Of a stretch of DNA of 64,000 nucleotides, positions 8,824 to 17,628 are shown piece after piece. The translations under genes were made by a program, and so were the position numbers. The stretch is taken from contig NZ_JAJISD010000012.1 in NCBI RefSeq assembly GCF_020880995.1, positions 124,001 through 188,000 on the forward strand, in the 5' to 3' direction. This stretch comes from Reyranella aquatilis (lineage in GTDB: Bacteria; Pseudomonadota; Alphaproteobacteria; Reyranellales; Reyranellaceae). The notes below the pieces were generated by a model. That model was not told where the DNA came from. It made no database searches and saw only the letters and a list, made by a program, of their open reading frames with translations. The stretch's first letter is position 1. Each line of letters starts with the position of its first letter.

Positions 8824-11800
8824 TCAATCTCCGGCGGCGGGCAGGCCCTCGGGCGGCGGCGCGGTCGGCTTCGCCTTGTTCTTCTTCGCCTTGCGCCGCT
8901 CCTCGAAGCGCTGCAGCACGGTGAAGAACGACGGCACGAACAGCACCGCCAGGCAGGTCGAGGCGATCATGCCGCTCATCACGCACATGCCGAGCGAGAT
9001 GCGTGAGTTGGCCCCGGCGCCGGTCGCCGTCACCAGCGGCACGACGCCGAGGATGAAGGCGAACGAGGTCATGAGAATAGGACGGAGGCGGGTGCGCGCC
9101 GCGTCGATCGCGGCCTCGGCGATTTCCATGCCTTCGGCCCGGCGGTCGCGCGCCACTTCGACGATCAGGATGGCGTTCTTGGCGCCCAGCGCGATCAGCA
9201 GCATCAGGCCGATCTGGGTGTAGATGTTGTTGGCGAGGCCGACCGAGGTGAGCGCGATCGCCGGGCCGCTCAGGGCCAGCGGGACGGCGAGGATGACGCC
9301 GAGCGGCGCGATCCAGCTCTCGTACTGGCCGGCGAGGCAGAGATAGACCAGCAGGATGGCCAGCGCGAACACATACATCAGCTGGTTGCCGACGATGTTC
9401 TCCTGATAGGCCATGGCGGTCCACTCGTAGCCGGTACCGGGCGGCAGGATCGCCTTGGCGATCTGGTCCATCAGCTGGATGCCTTCGCCCGAGCTGAAGC
9501 CCGCAGCTGGCGAACCGACGATCGCGGCCGACGGATAGAGATTGTAGAGGCTGATCAGCGGCGGACCGAGCGCCGGCTTCAGTTCGGCGATGGCGCCGAG
9601 CGGCACCATCTGGCCGTCGAGGTTCTTCACCTGAAGCCTCAGGATGTCCTCCGGCCGCGTGCGGTACTGCGAATCGGCCTGGATGTAGACCTGCAGGCTC
9701 AGGCCGAACTTGTTGAAGCGGTTGACGTAGGACGAGCCCATGTAGCTCGACAGGGTCGAGAAGACGTCCCCGACCGGCACGCGCAGCGACTCGGCCTTCA
9801 CGCGATCGATCTCGACGCGTACGTGCGGCGCGCCGGCGCGGAACGAGGTGACCAGGTTGGTGAGCGCCGACTGCGTGCTGGCGTTCTGGATCATCGTGTC
9901 CGTGACGGCCTGCAGCTTGGCGTAGTCGAAGCTGCCGTCCTTCTGCTCGATCTGCATCTGGAAGCCGCCGGCGTTGCCGATGCCCTGGATGGCGGGCGGC
10001 ACGATGACGAAGGCCCTGCCGTCCTGCAGGACCTTGAGCTTCTCCATCAGGCCCAGCACGATCGAACGCAGGTCCTGGTCCTTGGCCTTCAGGCGGACGT
10101 CCCAGTCCTTCAGGATGACGTAGGAGACGGCGGCGTTGGCCAGCGCCGAATTGGTGTCGAGAACCGACATGCCGCCCAGCGCCACCACGTTCTCGACGCC
10201 CGGCGCCGCCATGGCGATCTCGGACACCTGACGAAGCGTGGCGGACGTCCGCTCCAGCGAGGCGCCGTCCGGAAGCTGCACGCCGATCAACACGTAGCCC
10301 TGGTCCTCGTTGGGGATGAACGCGGTCGGCAGGCGGGCGACGCCCCAGCCGCCGATGCCGGCTGCGATCAGCGCGATCACCACCATGATGCCGGCGTGGC
10401 GCACCATGGCGCCGACCAGGCCCGCATAGGCGTCCTCGAGCTTGCCGTAGACCCTGTTGAAGCTGCGGAAGAAGACGTTGCGCTTCTCGGGCGGCGTCGC
10501 GGGCCGCAGCCACATGGCGCACTGGGTCGGCTTCAGCGTCGCGGCGTTGATGGCGCTGATCAGCGCCGTGGCCGCAATCACCAGAGCGAACTGGGCGAAC
10601 ATCTGGCCGGTCAGGCCGGGCAGGAAGGCGGCCGGCAGGAACACCGACATCAGCACCAGCGTGATGCCGATCACGGGGCCGAACAGCTCGTCCATCGCCT
10701 TGATCGACGCATCGTGCGGGGTCATCCCGCGTTCGATGTGATGGGCGACGCCCTCGACGATGACGATCGCGTCGTCGACCACGATGCCGATCGCCAGCAC
10801 GATTCCGAACATCGTCGTCGTGTTGATGGTGAATCCCATCGCCGCCATGGCGGCGAAGGCGCCGATGATCGTCACGGGGATCGTGGTCGCCGGGACCAGC
10901 ATCGCGCGCCAGTCCTGCAGGAAGATCACGATCACGATCAGGACCAGGATGCCGGCCTCGATCAGGGTCATGAAGACCTCGTGGATCGAGGCGTTCACGA
11001 AGCGGGTGGTGTCGAACGGCACGTCGTAGGCGAGGCCGGGCGGGAAGGACTTGGAGAGCTCCGCCATCTTGGCGTTTACCCGCTTGGCCACGTCGAGTGC
11101 ATTGGCGTCGGGCAGCTGGTAGATCGCGATCCCGGAGTTGGGCTTGCCGTTGATGTGCGAGGTCTGGGAATAGGTCTGCGCGCCCAGCTCGACCCGGCCG
11201 ATGTCGCGCACCCGCACGATCTTGCCGCCGTTGCCCTGGTCGGCCTTGACGATGATGTTGCCGAACTCCTCGGGCGTGCTGAGGCGGCCGACGACGTCGA
11301 TCGTGTACTGGAAATCGAGCCCCTTGGGGGCCGGCGGCTGGCCGACCTGGCCCGCCGTCACGTCCTGGCTCTGCTGCTGGATGACCCGGCTGACGTCCGC
11401 CGGCGTGAGGCCGAACGTGTAGAGCTTCTGCGGATCGAGCCAGACGCGCATCGAATACTGGCCGACGCCCAGCACGTTGACGTTGCCGACGCCCGGCAGG
11501 CGCGACAGCTCGTTGACCAGGTTGATGGTCGCATAGTTGCTGAGATAGAGGCTGTCGTAGCGCTGGTCTGGCGAGGTCAGCGACACGATCTGCAGGATCG
11601 AGGTCGACTTCTTCTCGACGATGAGGCCTTGCGCCTGCACGGGCATGGGCAGGGAGGCGAGCGCGGCGCTGACCTTGTTCTGTACCAGCACCTGCGCGAA
11701 ATCGAGATCGGTGCCGATCTCGAACGTCACCGTGAGCGTGTAGGTTCCTGCGTCCGTGCTGTAGGACTGCATGTAGATCATCTTCTCGACGCCGTTGACC

Positions 11801-12006
11801 TGCAGCTCGACGGGCAGGGCGACATCGTTGACGACGACCGCGGCGCTGGCACCCGGGTAGGTCGTGGTGACCTGGACCGTGGGCGGCACGACGTTGGGAT
11901 ATTGGGCGACCGGCAGGGTCACCAGGGCGACGCCGCCGATCAGCACGATGATGATGGCGAGGACGTTGGCCAGGACCGGCCGGTTGATGAAGAACGCGGA
12001 GATCAT
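8824..12006 (-). CDS. RND efflux permease, AcrB/MexB (HAE1) family
   Basis: A 1060-aa inner-membrane pump subunit that exports hydrophobic or amphiphilic compounds by proton antiport. The first membrane helix begins FFINRPVLANVLAII, typical of AcrB; the proton-relay pair D411-D412 lies in the fourth helix (VVDDAIV) and the partner lysine K943 in the tenth (GAKNAIL). Length matches AcrB (about 1050). The adaptor gene lies 19 bases upstream, forming a two-gene operon. The usual outer-membrane channel gene and a local repressor are missing, so a channel encoded elsewhere must be used. Substrates cannot be predicted. Confidence 0.95.
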   Translation of the reverse strand: MISAFFINRPVLANVLAIIIVLIGGVALVTLPVAQYPNVVPPTVQVTTTYPGASAAVVVNDVALPVELQVNGVEKMIYMQSYSTDAGTYTLTVTFEIGTDLDFAQVLVQNKVSAALASLPMPVQAQGLIVEKKSTSILQIVSLTSPDQRYDSLYLSNYATINLVNELSRLPGVGNVNVLGVGQYSMRVWLDPQKLYTFGLTPADVSRVIQQQSQDVTAGQVGQPPAPKGLDFQYTIDVVGRLSTPEEFGNIIVKADQGNGGKIVRVRDIGRVELGAQTYSQTSHINGKPNSGIAIYQLPDANALDVAKRVNAKMAELSKSFPPGLAYDVPFDTTRFVNASIHEVFMTLIEAGILVLIVIVIFLQDWRAMLVPATTIPVTIIGAFAAMAAMGFTINTTTMFGIVLAIGIVVDDAIVIVEGVAHHIERGMTPHDASIKAMDELFGPVIGITLVLMSVFLPAAFLPGLTGQMFAQFALVIAATALISAINAATLKPTQCAMWLRPATPPEKRNVFFRSFNRVYGKLEDAYAGLVGAMVRHAGIMVVIALIAAGIGGWGVARLPTAFIPNEDQGYVLIGVQLPDGASLERTSATLRQVSEIAMAAPGVENVVALGGMSVLDTNSALANAAVSYVILKDWDVRLKAKDQDLRSIVLGLMEKLKVLQDGRAFVIVPPAIQGIGNAGGFQMQIEQKDGSFDYAKLQAVTDTMIQNASTQSALTNLVTSFRAGAPHVRVEIDRVKAESLRVPVGDVFSTLSSYMGSSYVNRFNKFGLSLQVYIQADSQYRTRPEDILRLQVKNLDGQMVPLGAIAELKPALGPPLISLYNLYPSAAIVGSPAAGFSSGEGIQLMDQIAKAILPPGTGYEWTAMAYQENIVGNQLMYVFALAILLVYLCLAGQYESWIAPLGVILAVPLALSGPAIALTSVGLANNIYTQIGLMLLIALGAKNAILIVEVARDRRAEGMEIAEAAIDAARTRLRPILMTSFAFILGVVPLVTATGAGANSRISLGMCVMSGMIASTCLAVLFVPSFFTVLQRFEERRKAKKNKAKPTAPPPEGLPAAGD

Positions 12007-12025
12007 GGCGGCGTTTCCCGGCCGT

Positions 12026-13240
12026 TCACTTGGGTGCGGCGGGAGTGCCGTCGGTCGTGACGGGGATGGTCGTCAGTTTGGGAACCACCTTGGCGCCGGG
12101 GATCGCGGCGCCGTTGAGGTTGAGCACCACCTGGTCGTCTTCCTTCAGTCCCGTCGAGATGACACGCAGCCCGTTCGCAAGGAGCTGGCCCGTCGTGATG
12201 CGGGTCTGGGTGACGACATTGTCCTTGCCGACCGTCAGCAGGTACTTGCCGGCCTGGTCCTCGGAGATCGCCCGGTTGGGGACCAGCAGCGAGGGCGTCG
12301 GCCCGAGGCCCTTCGGCACCTTCACGCGCACGAAGAAGCCGGGGATCAGGGCACGGGTCGGATTGCTGAACAGTCCGCGCACGAGGATCGTGCCGGTCGT
12401 GGCATCGAGCTCGGGCGAGACGTAGTTCAGGAAGCCCTTGTGAGGGAAACCTTCCTCGTTCATCAGGCCGATCTCGAGGGGAATCTTGCTCAGTTCCTCG
12501 ACGTCGAGCCGGCGATCCTTCAGGTTGCGGCGGATCTCCAGCACGTCCTGCTCACTCATGTTGAACGTGACGTACATCGGGTCGAGCTGGACGATCGTCG
12601 CCAGTTTGGTGGCGTTCGTGGCGCCGACCAGCTCGCCGACCGAGACCAAGTGCTTGCTGACGATGCCGTCGAACGGGGCGTTTACCGTGGTGTAGCTGAG
12701 ATTGGTCTGGGCGACCGTGAGATTGCCCTCGGCATTCTCGACATTGGCCCGCGCATTGTCGCGCTTGGCCTTGGCGGTGTCGTAGGTGGCCTGGGCGGAG
12801 ACGTTCTGGCGGAGCAGGGTTTCCTGGCGCGTGAACTCGGCTTCGGCCTGGACCAGCAGGGCCTTGTTGCCGTCGAGCTGGGCCTCGGCCTCCTTGACCT
12901 TGGCCTTGTACATCGTCTGCTCGATGCCGAAGAGTTGCTGGCCCTTCTTCGCCTCCGAACCGTCGACGTAGTTCTGCGAGGTCAGGAAGCCCTCGACGCG
13001 GGCGACGAGATCGACGGTCGCGAAGGCGACGGTGTTGCCGGTCAGCACCTCGAACGGCGCCACCTCCTGCTTGACCGGAACGGCGACGCTGACTTCGGCG
13101 GGCGGCGGGGGCTGGAACTTGTTCTCGGGCTTGCAGCCGGCGAGCAGCGCGGCCAGCGCGACGGCGGCCATGACAGGCGCCAGTGCCCGAAGCGGTCTCG
13201 TGACTGCAAAAACTACGGCTTCATCGTTACGATTCGACAT
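12026..13240 (-). CDS. RND periplasmic adaptor subunit, AcrA/MexA family lipoprotein
   Basis: A 404-aa membrane-fusion protein joining the RND permease to an outer-membrane channel. The N-terminus has a hydrophobic stretch ending LAALLAGC, a lipobox, so the mature protein is expected to be lipid-anchored at Cys35. The order is typical: beta-barrel/lipoyl half (EGFLTSQNYVDGSEAKKGQ), an alpha-helical hairpin rich in A/E/K/Q (about 110-200), the second lipoyl half (NAPFDGIVSK), then the barrel and membrane-proximal domain. It is the first gene of the efflux operon. No regulator is next to it. Confidence 0.93.
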   Translation of the reverse strand: MSNRNDEAVVFAVTRPLRALAPVMAAVALAALLAGCKPENKFQPPPPAEVSVAVPVKQEVAPFEVLTGNTVAFATVDLVARVEGFLTSQNYVDGSEAKKGQQLFGIEQTMYKAKVKEAEAQLDGNKALLVQAEAEFTRQETLLRQNVSAQATYDTAKAKRDNARANVENAEGNLTVAQTNLSYTTVNAPFDGIVSKHLVSVGELVGATNATKLATIVQLDPMYVTFNMSEQDVLEIRRNLKDRRLDVEELSKIPLEIGLMNEEGFPHKGFLNYVSPELDATTGTILVRGLFSNPTRALIPGFFVRVKVPKGLGPTPSLLVPNRAISEDQAGKYLLTVGKDNVVTQTRITTGQLLANGLRVISTGLKEDDQVVLNLNGAAIPGAKVVPKLTTIPVTTDGTPAAPK

Positions 13241-13315
13241 GTTTCCGACGATGCTCCCCGCGAGGCCGGCCCAGCGTTAGCGCATCCCATGCGCGATTGC
13301 CACCGCCCAGCGGGG

Positions 13316-13909
13316 TCACAGCCGCTTGAAGAGCAGCGACAGATTGTTGGCGGGCATTTCGACGATCTCGGGAGGCGAAAAGCCCGCCTTGCCGGCGAGG
13401 TCGACGACCGCTTCCAGGTCCCGCACACCCCATGCGGGATTGCGCCGCCGGAGATCGGCATCGAAAGCTTCGTTGCTGGGTGCAGTATGGCGGCCCTCCC
13501 GGCGATAGGGACCGTAGGTGAAGAGCAGGCCTCCGGTCGGCAACAGCCGCGCCGCGCCCTCGACCAGTCCGATCGCGGCATCCCAAGGCGCGATGTGGAT
13601 CATGTTGCAGCACAGGACCGCGTCGGCCCGTTCGACCGGCCAGACCGGCCGGGTGACGTCGATCTCCAGAGCCTGCCGCACGTTGGCGAGGCCGAGGGTC
13701 CGCACCCAGTCGTCGATGCTGGCGCGGGCATCGGCATCGGGGTCGCTGGGCTGGAAGACGAGGCCGGGCCGGGCCGCGGCATAGTGCACCACGTGCTCGC
13801 CGGTGCCGCTGGCGATCTCGAGCACGAGTCCCTCGGTCGGGAGGCGCGGCTGAAGGACTTCCAGGATCGGTTGCCGGTTGCGGGCCGCCGCCGGTGCTTC
13901 GCGTCTCAT
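13316..13909 (-). CDS. DUF938 SAM-dependent methyltransferase-like protein
   Basis: A 197-aa protein with a class I methyltransferase fold: glycine-rich motif I LEIASGTGEHV near residues 29-39, an acidic motif (PSDPDA), and CCNMIHI as motif IV. This matches the DUF938 family, whose substrates are unknown. Its ATG overlaps the stop of the CoxL-type gene by four bases, so translation is probably coupled and it is the last gene of the operon. A role in maturing or acting on a product of the neighbouring oxidases is only inference. Confidence 0.85.
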   Translation of the reverse strand: MRREAPAAARNRQPILEVLQPRLPTEGLVLEIASGTGEHVVHYAAARPGLVFQPSDPDADARASIDDWVRTLGLANVRQALEIDVTRPVWPVERADAVLCCNMIHIAPWDAAIGLVEGAARLLPTGGLLFTYGPYRREGRHTAPSNEAFDADLRRRNPAWGVRDLEAVVDLAGKAGFSPPEIVEMPANNLSLLFKRL

Positions 13910-16206
13910 CGTGCCTCCTGGAGGGCCTGCCAGATCCGGGCGGGCGTTGCCGGGCCATCGAAGCCTTTCACGCCGAGCGGCGCCAGCGCGTCAAGGATGG
14001 CGTTGGCGATGGCCGGGAAGGCCGCGATCGCCCCGGCCTCGCCGCAGCCTTTCACGCCCAGCGGATTGGTCGTGCAGCGGGTGGGATTGAAGCCGAGGTC
14101 GAAGGACGGCAGGTCGTCGGCGCGCGGCAGTGCATAGTCCATGAAGGAGCCGGCCACCATCTGGCCCGACGTGCCGTCGTAGGTCGCATGCTCCAGCAGC
14201 GCCTGGCCCGCGCCCTGCGCCATGGCGCCGTGCGCCTGGCCGGTGGCGATCATCGGATTGACCAGCACGCCGTAGTCGTCGACGGCGGTGTAGCGCGCGA
14301 GATCGACGCGGCCGGTGTCGCGATCGATCTCGACCTCGACCACGTGCGCGCCGTTGGGAAAGGTCATGTGCTCGCGCTTCCAGGCGTGGAACGTGTCAAG
14401 CGGCTTGCCTTTCTCGCGGCCGAGCGCGGCGACCTCGATCAGGCCGATGGCGCGGTCGGTACCGGAAACCACAAAGCGCCCTTCCTCGAAGCGGATGTCG
14501 GCCTCCGCGGCTTCCAGCGCCTCGGCGGCCAGCACCGTGCCCTTGGCGACGATCTCGTCGGAGGCCCGCCAGATGGCGGTGCCGCCCATATAGGTGGCGC
14601 GAGAGCTGCCGTGGCCGCCGCCGAACGGGATCGCGTCGGTGTCGCCCTGAACCAGGCGGATGCGTTCGTTCGGTATGCCCAGCCGGGTGCTGAGGATCTG
14701 CGGGAAGGTCGTCTCGTGACCCTGGCCGATATGCTGCGTGCCGGTGATCAGCGAGATCGTGCCGTCGGCCTCGAAGCGCACGTCGACATTCTCGTCGGGC
14801 GGGCCGCCGGTCGCCTTGATGTGATAGGCGACGCCCCGCCCGCGCAGGCGACCGCCGCGTTCGCTCTCCTGCCGGCGCGCCTCGAAGCCCGTCCAGTCGG
14901 CGCGGAGCAGGGCCTTGTCGAGCGATTCGGCGAAGTGGCCGCTGTCGACCTGGAAACCGAAGGCGTTGGTCATGGGCATCGCCTCGGGCGGCACCATGTT
15001 GCGCCGCCTGAGTGCGGTGCGGTCGAAACCGGTCTGGCGCGCGGCCGCATCGATCAGCCGCTCGACGATGTTGATTGCCTCGGCGAAGCCCGGTCCCCGC
15101 GTCACGCCGATCGGCGCGGTGTTGGTAACGACGGCCACGACATGCAGCGCGATCGAGGGGATGCGGTACACCGAACCCTGCAGATGGATGTACTGGAAGG
15201 TCTGCACGCCGCCGCCGGCGCCGGCCATGTAGGCACCGAGGTTGGCGATGCTGGCGATGCGCAGCGCCAGGAACCTGCCCTCGCCGTCGAGCGCCAGCGA
15301 AGCCTCGGCCTGCATGTCGCGCGCGGCGTGGTCCGACAGGAACACCTCGCTCCGGCTCGCGATCCACTTCACCGGCCGGCCGACCTTGCGCGCCGCCCAG
15401 AGGACCAGCGCGTGCTCGACATAGGCGAAGTTCTTGGCGCCGAATCCGCCGCCGACATCGTGCGCCCTGAAGCGCACGTCCTTCGGCTCGACGCCGAGCG
15501 AGCGCGCCACGAAGTTGCGGTTGATGTGGATGTTCTGGCTGGAGACGTGCAGCGTGTAGCGGCCGGTCCCCGGGTCGAAGGTGCCGACGCCGCCGCGCGG
15601 CTCCATCGGGTTCATCACGATGCGATGATTGTCGAGCTCGAGCGAGACGACATGCGCCGCGGCCGCAAAGGCGGCGTGGGCGCCTTCGGTGTCGCCGGTG
15701 TGCCAGTCGAGGCAGGTGTTGTTCGGAATCTCGTCGGCGAGCTGCGGCGCGCCTTCCGCGCGGGCCTCCCTTGCCGAGACGACGGCCGGCAACGGCTCAT
15801 AGTCGACGACGACCCGCTCCGCGGCATCGAGCGCCTGAGCGATCGTTTCGGCGACGATCAGGGCCACCGGCTCGCCGGCATAGCGCACTTTGCCCGAGGC
15901 GAGCAGCGGCTGGGCTGCGAAGGCGAAGGGCTCGCCGGTCTGGATGTTGGCCTCGGCATAGGGCCGCAGCGGCTTCAGCCCATCGGCCTCGGCCTCGATG
16001 GCCGTCAGCACGGCCAGCACGCCGGGCATGCCGCGGGCCGCCCGGGTGTCGATCGCCTTGACGATTGCATGAGCGTGCGGCGAGCGCAGCACGACGGCCT
16101 GCGCAACGTCGTCGAATTTCAGATCGTCGAGATAGGCACCCTGGCCGGTGACGAACCGCGCATCCTCGCGGCGTCGCGGTGACTCTCCCATCCGTTCGAT
16201 CGTCAT
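13906..16206 (-). CDS. CoxL/xanthine dehydrogenase-type molybdopterin-binding subunit (orphan)
   Basis: A 766-aa large subunit of the molybdenum hydroxylase family, which holds the molybdopterin-cytosine dinucleotide cofactor and hydroxylates its substrate. Seen motifs are the N-terminal domain (GQGAYLDDL), the GGFGAK cofactor loop, the Q-rich GTQHIGQGH region and the C-terminal GCGEAG with the likely catalytic E723. The site that is AYXCSFR in true CO dehydrogenase reads IGVTRGPGF here, so CO oxidation is not supported. The usual FAD and 2Fe-2S subunits are absent. The ATG overlaps the upstream flavoprotein stop (ATGA) and its own stop overlaps the next start, fixing this start at 16206. Confidence 0.9.
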   Translation of the reverse strand: MTIERMGESPRRREDARFVTGQGAYLDDLKFDDVAQAVVLRSPHAHAIVKAIDTRAARGMPGVLAVLTAIEAEADGLKPLRPYAEANIQTGEPFAFAAQPLLASGKVRYAGEPVALIVAETIAQALDAAERVVVDYEPLPAVVSAREARAEGAPQLADEIPNNTCLDWHTGDTEGAHAAFAAAAHVVSLELDNHRIVMNPMEPRGGVGTFDPGTGRYTLHVSSQNIHINRNFVARSLGVEPKDVRFRAHDVGGGFGAKNFAYVEHALVLWAARKVGRPVKWIASRSEVFLSDHAARDMQAEASLALDGEGRFLALRIASIANLGAYMAGAGGGVQTFQYIHLQGSVYRIPSIALHVVAVVTNTAPIGVTRGPGFAEAINIVERLIDAAARQTGFDRTALRRRNMVPPEAMPMTNAFGFQVDSGHFAESLDKALLRADWTGFEARRQESERGGRLRGRGVAYHIKATGGPPDENVDVRFEADGTISLITGTQHIGQGHETTFPQILSTRLGIPNERIRLVQGDTDAIPFGGGHGSSRATYMGGTAIWRASDEIVAKGTVLAAEALEAAEADIRFEEGRFVVSGTDRAIGLIEVAALGREKGKPLDTFHAWKREHMTFPNGAHVVEVEIDRDTGRVDLARYTAVDDYGVLVNPMIATGQAHGAMAQGAGQALLEHATYDGTSGQMVAGSFMDYALPRADDLPSFDLGFNPTRCTTNPLGVKGCGEAGAIAAFPAIANAILDALAPLGVKGFDGPATPARIWQALQEAR

Positions 16207-17516
16207 GTCCGCAACGTCTCCGCGTTCTGTGCCTGACGCTTCTCGTCCCACCAGTCACGCACCTGCAGACCCCAGTAGGCAAGCTGCGTTGCCGCGCGTC
16301 CGGCCGGCCCGCCGGCCCAGCCGGTGCCGAACGGTACGAACAGCTGCCAGCGCGCCGGGTCGCCCAGGATGCCTGACGCCACGGCGTCCGCGCCGGCTGC
16401 CGTCTGCGCGAGCCCGTGCCCGCCGAACGCCGAGCAGACCCAGAGGCCCGGCTCGATCTCGCCGACCTGGGGCATCTTGTGCGGCGCATAGCCCATGATG
16501 CCGGGCCAGGCGTAGGCGATGCGAACCTCGCCGAGCTGCGGGTAGACCGAGAGGATGTCGCCGCGCATCATCTCGCGAAGACGCGGCGGTTCGTTGGTGT
16601 CGGTTGTGATTCGTCCGCCCCACAGAAGGCGGTCGCCATCGACGACGCGGTAGTAGTCGCCGGCGCGCCGCGTGTCGGAGATGGCGCCCGCCCAGCGGAT
16701 CGCTTCGCCGAGGCGCGTGCCGAGTTTCTCGGTGACGGCCACGTAGGTCGCAACGGGAAGCACCGCGCGTGCGATTCGCGGCTGCACCGCACCGAGATCG
16801 GCATTGCCGGCCAGCACGACATGCTGCGCTCTTATACTGCCGTTCGGCGTGCGCAGTCGCCAGCCCGTGCCGTCGCGCGTCGATTCCAGCGCCTCGGTGC
16901 TCTCGTAGATCCGCCCGCCGTTCCGCTCGATGTCGGCGGCCAGTGCCAGCGCGAAGTTCAGCGGATGGATGTGGAACGACGTCGGATCGTGGATCGCCTG
17001 ATGGTAGCGCCTCGTGTCGAGGACCTCGCGCACGCGCACCGCCGGCCAGGGCTCGAACGTGGCGCCGAGCTGCCCGGCCAGCGTGCGCGTTCGGTCGGCG
17101 AAGCCTGCGCCCTGGTCGGTGCGCGAGACGCTGAGCTTGCCGCTGCCCATCAGGATGTCGGGACGGCCGAGCTCGACGATGGCTTCGCGCACGATCGCCA
17201 CGCCGCGCTGCGACTGGGCATAGAGCCTGCGCGCATGGTCGAGGCCCAGCCGGTCGATCAGCGCGCCGGATCTTTGAGCGTAGCCCGCGCCGACGAAACC
17301 CCCGTTGCGACCCGACGCGCCCCAGCCGATGCGCCGGCGTTCCAGCACCACCACGTGCTTGCCCTGTCGCGCCAGCAGTCGCGCCGCGTGCAGGCCCGCG
17401 AAGCCGCCCCCCACGACTGCGACATCGGCCTCCTCCCGTGCGGTCAGGGGCGTCCGAGCGCGGCTCTCGTCTCGCGTGGCGGCATACCAGCTTGCCGGAT
17501 AGTCGTTCTCGGCCAT
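16203..17516 (-). CDS. FAD-dependent amine/amino-acid oxidase, DadA/PuuB-like
   Basis: A 437-aa flavoenzyme of the DAO family. The dinucleotide motif VVGGGFAGLHAARLLA (about residues 33-48) with E57 after VVLE, the GWGASGRNGGFV loop that contacts FAD, and the C-terminal GGHGLAQT motif resemble gamma-glutamylputrescine oxidase and related amine oxidases. It probably oxidises a secondary or primary amine and passes electrons to oxygen. The start at 17516 follows GGAGAAGAATGGA; a longer in-frame extension is non-conserved in look. It leads an operon with the CoxL-type subunit and DUF938 protein, and is divergent from the Baeyer-Villiger gene. Confidence 0.87.
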   Translation of the reverse strand: MAENDYPASWYAATRDESRARTPLTAREEADVAVVGGGFAGLHAARLLARQGKHVVVLERRRIGWGASGRNGGFVGAGYAQRSGALIDRLGLDHARRLYAQSQRGVAIVREAIVELGRPDILMGSGKLSVSRTDQGAGFADRTRTLAGQLGATFEPWPAVRVREVLDTRRYHQAIHDPTSFHIHPLNFALALAADIERNGGRIYESTEALESTRDGTGWRLRTPNGSIRAQHVVLAGNADLGAVQPRIARAVLPVATYVAVTEKLGTRLGEAIRWAGAISDTRRAGDYYRVVDGDRLLWGGRITTDTNEPPRLREMMRGDILSVYPQLGEVRIAYAWPGIMGYAPHKMPQVGEIEPGLWVCSAFGGHGLAQTAAGADAVASGILGDPARWQLFVPFGTGWAGGPAGRAATQLAYWGLQVRDWWDEKRQAQNAETLRT

Positions 17517-17628
17517 TCCATTCTTCTCCGCGAGAAGAGGTGCCACAGGGAGGCTTGCAAGGTCACGCCCTGTCCCGCACAAATTTTGCCAAGGACTTTC
17601 CACCGGCTTTCGCAATCCTGGAGGACGC
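17517..17628. promoter_or_regulatory. Divergent intergenic region
   Basis: The 112 bases between the amine-oxidase start at 17516 and the Baeyer-Villiger start at 17629 must hold promoters for both directions. I see ribosome-binding sites at each end but no clear promoter or operator. Confidence 0.35.

Noticed and set aside
13906..16206. Aerobic carbon monoxide dehydrogenase large subunit
   Set aside because: The AYXCSFR signature loop of CoxL is absent (IGVTRGPGF), and no CoxM or CoxS is adjacent. The same applies to the gene at 33197, which has AYRGAGR.
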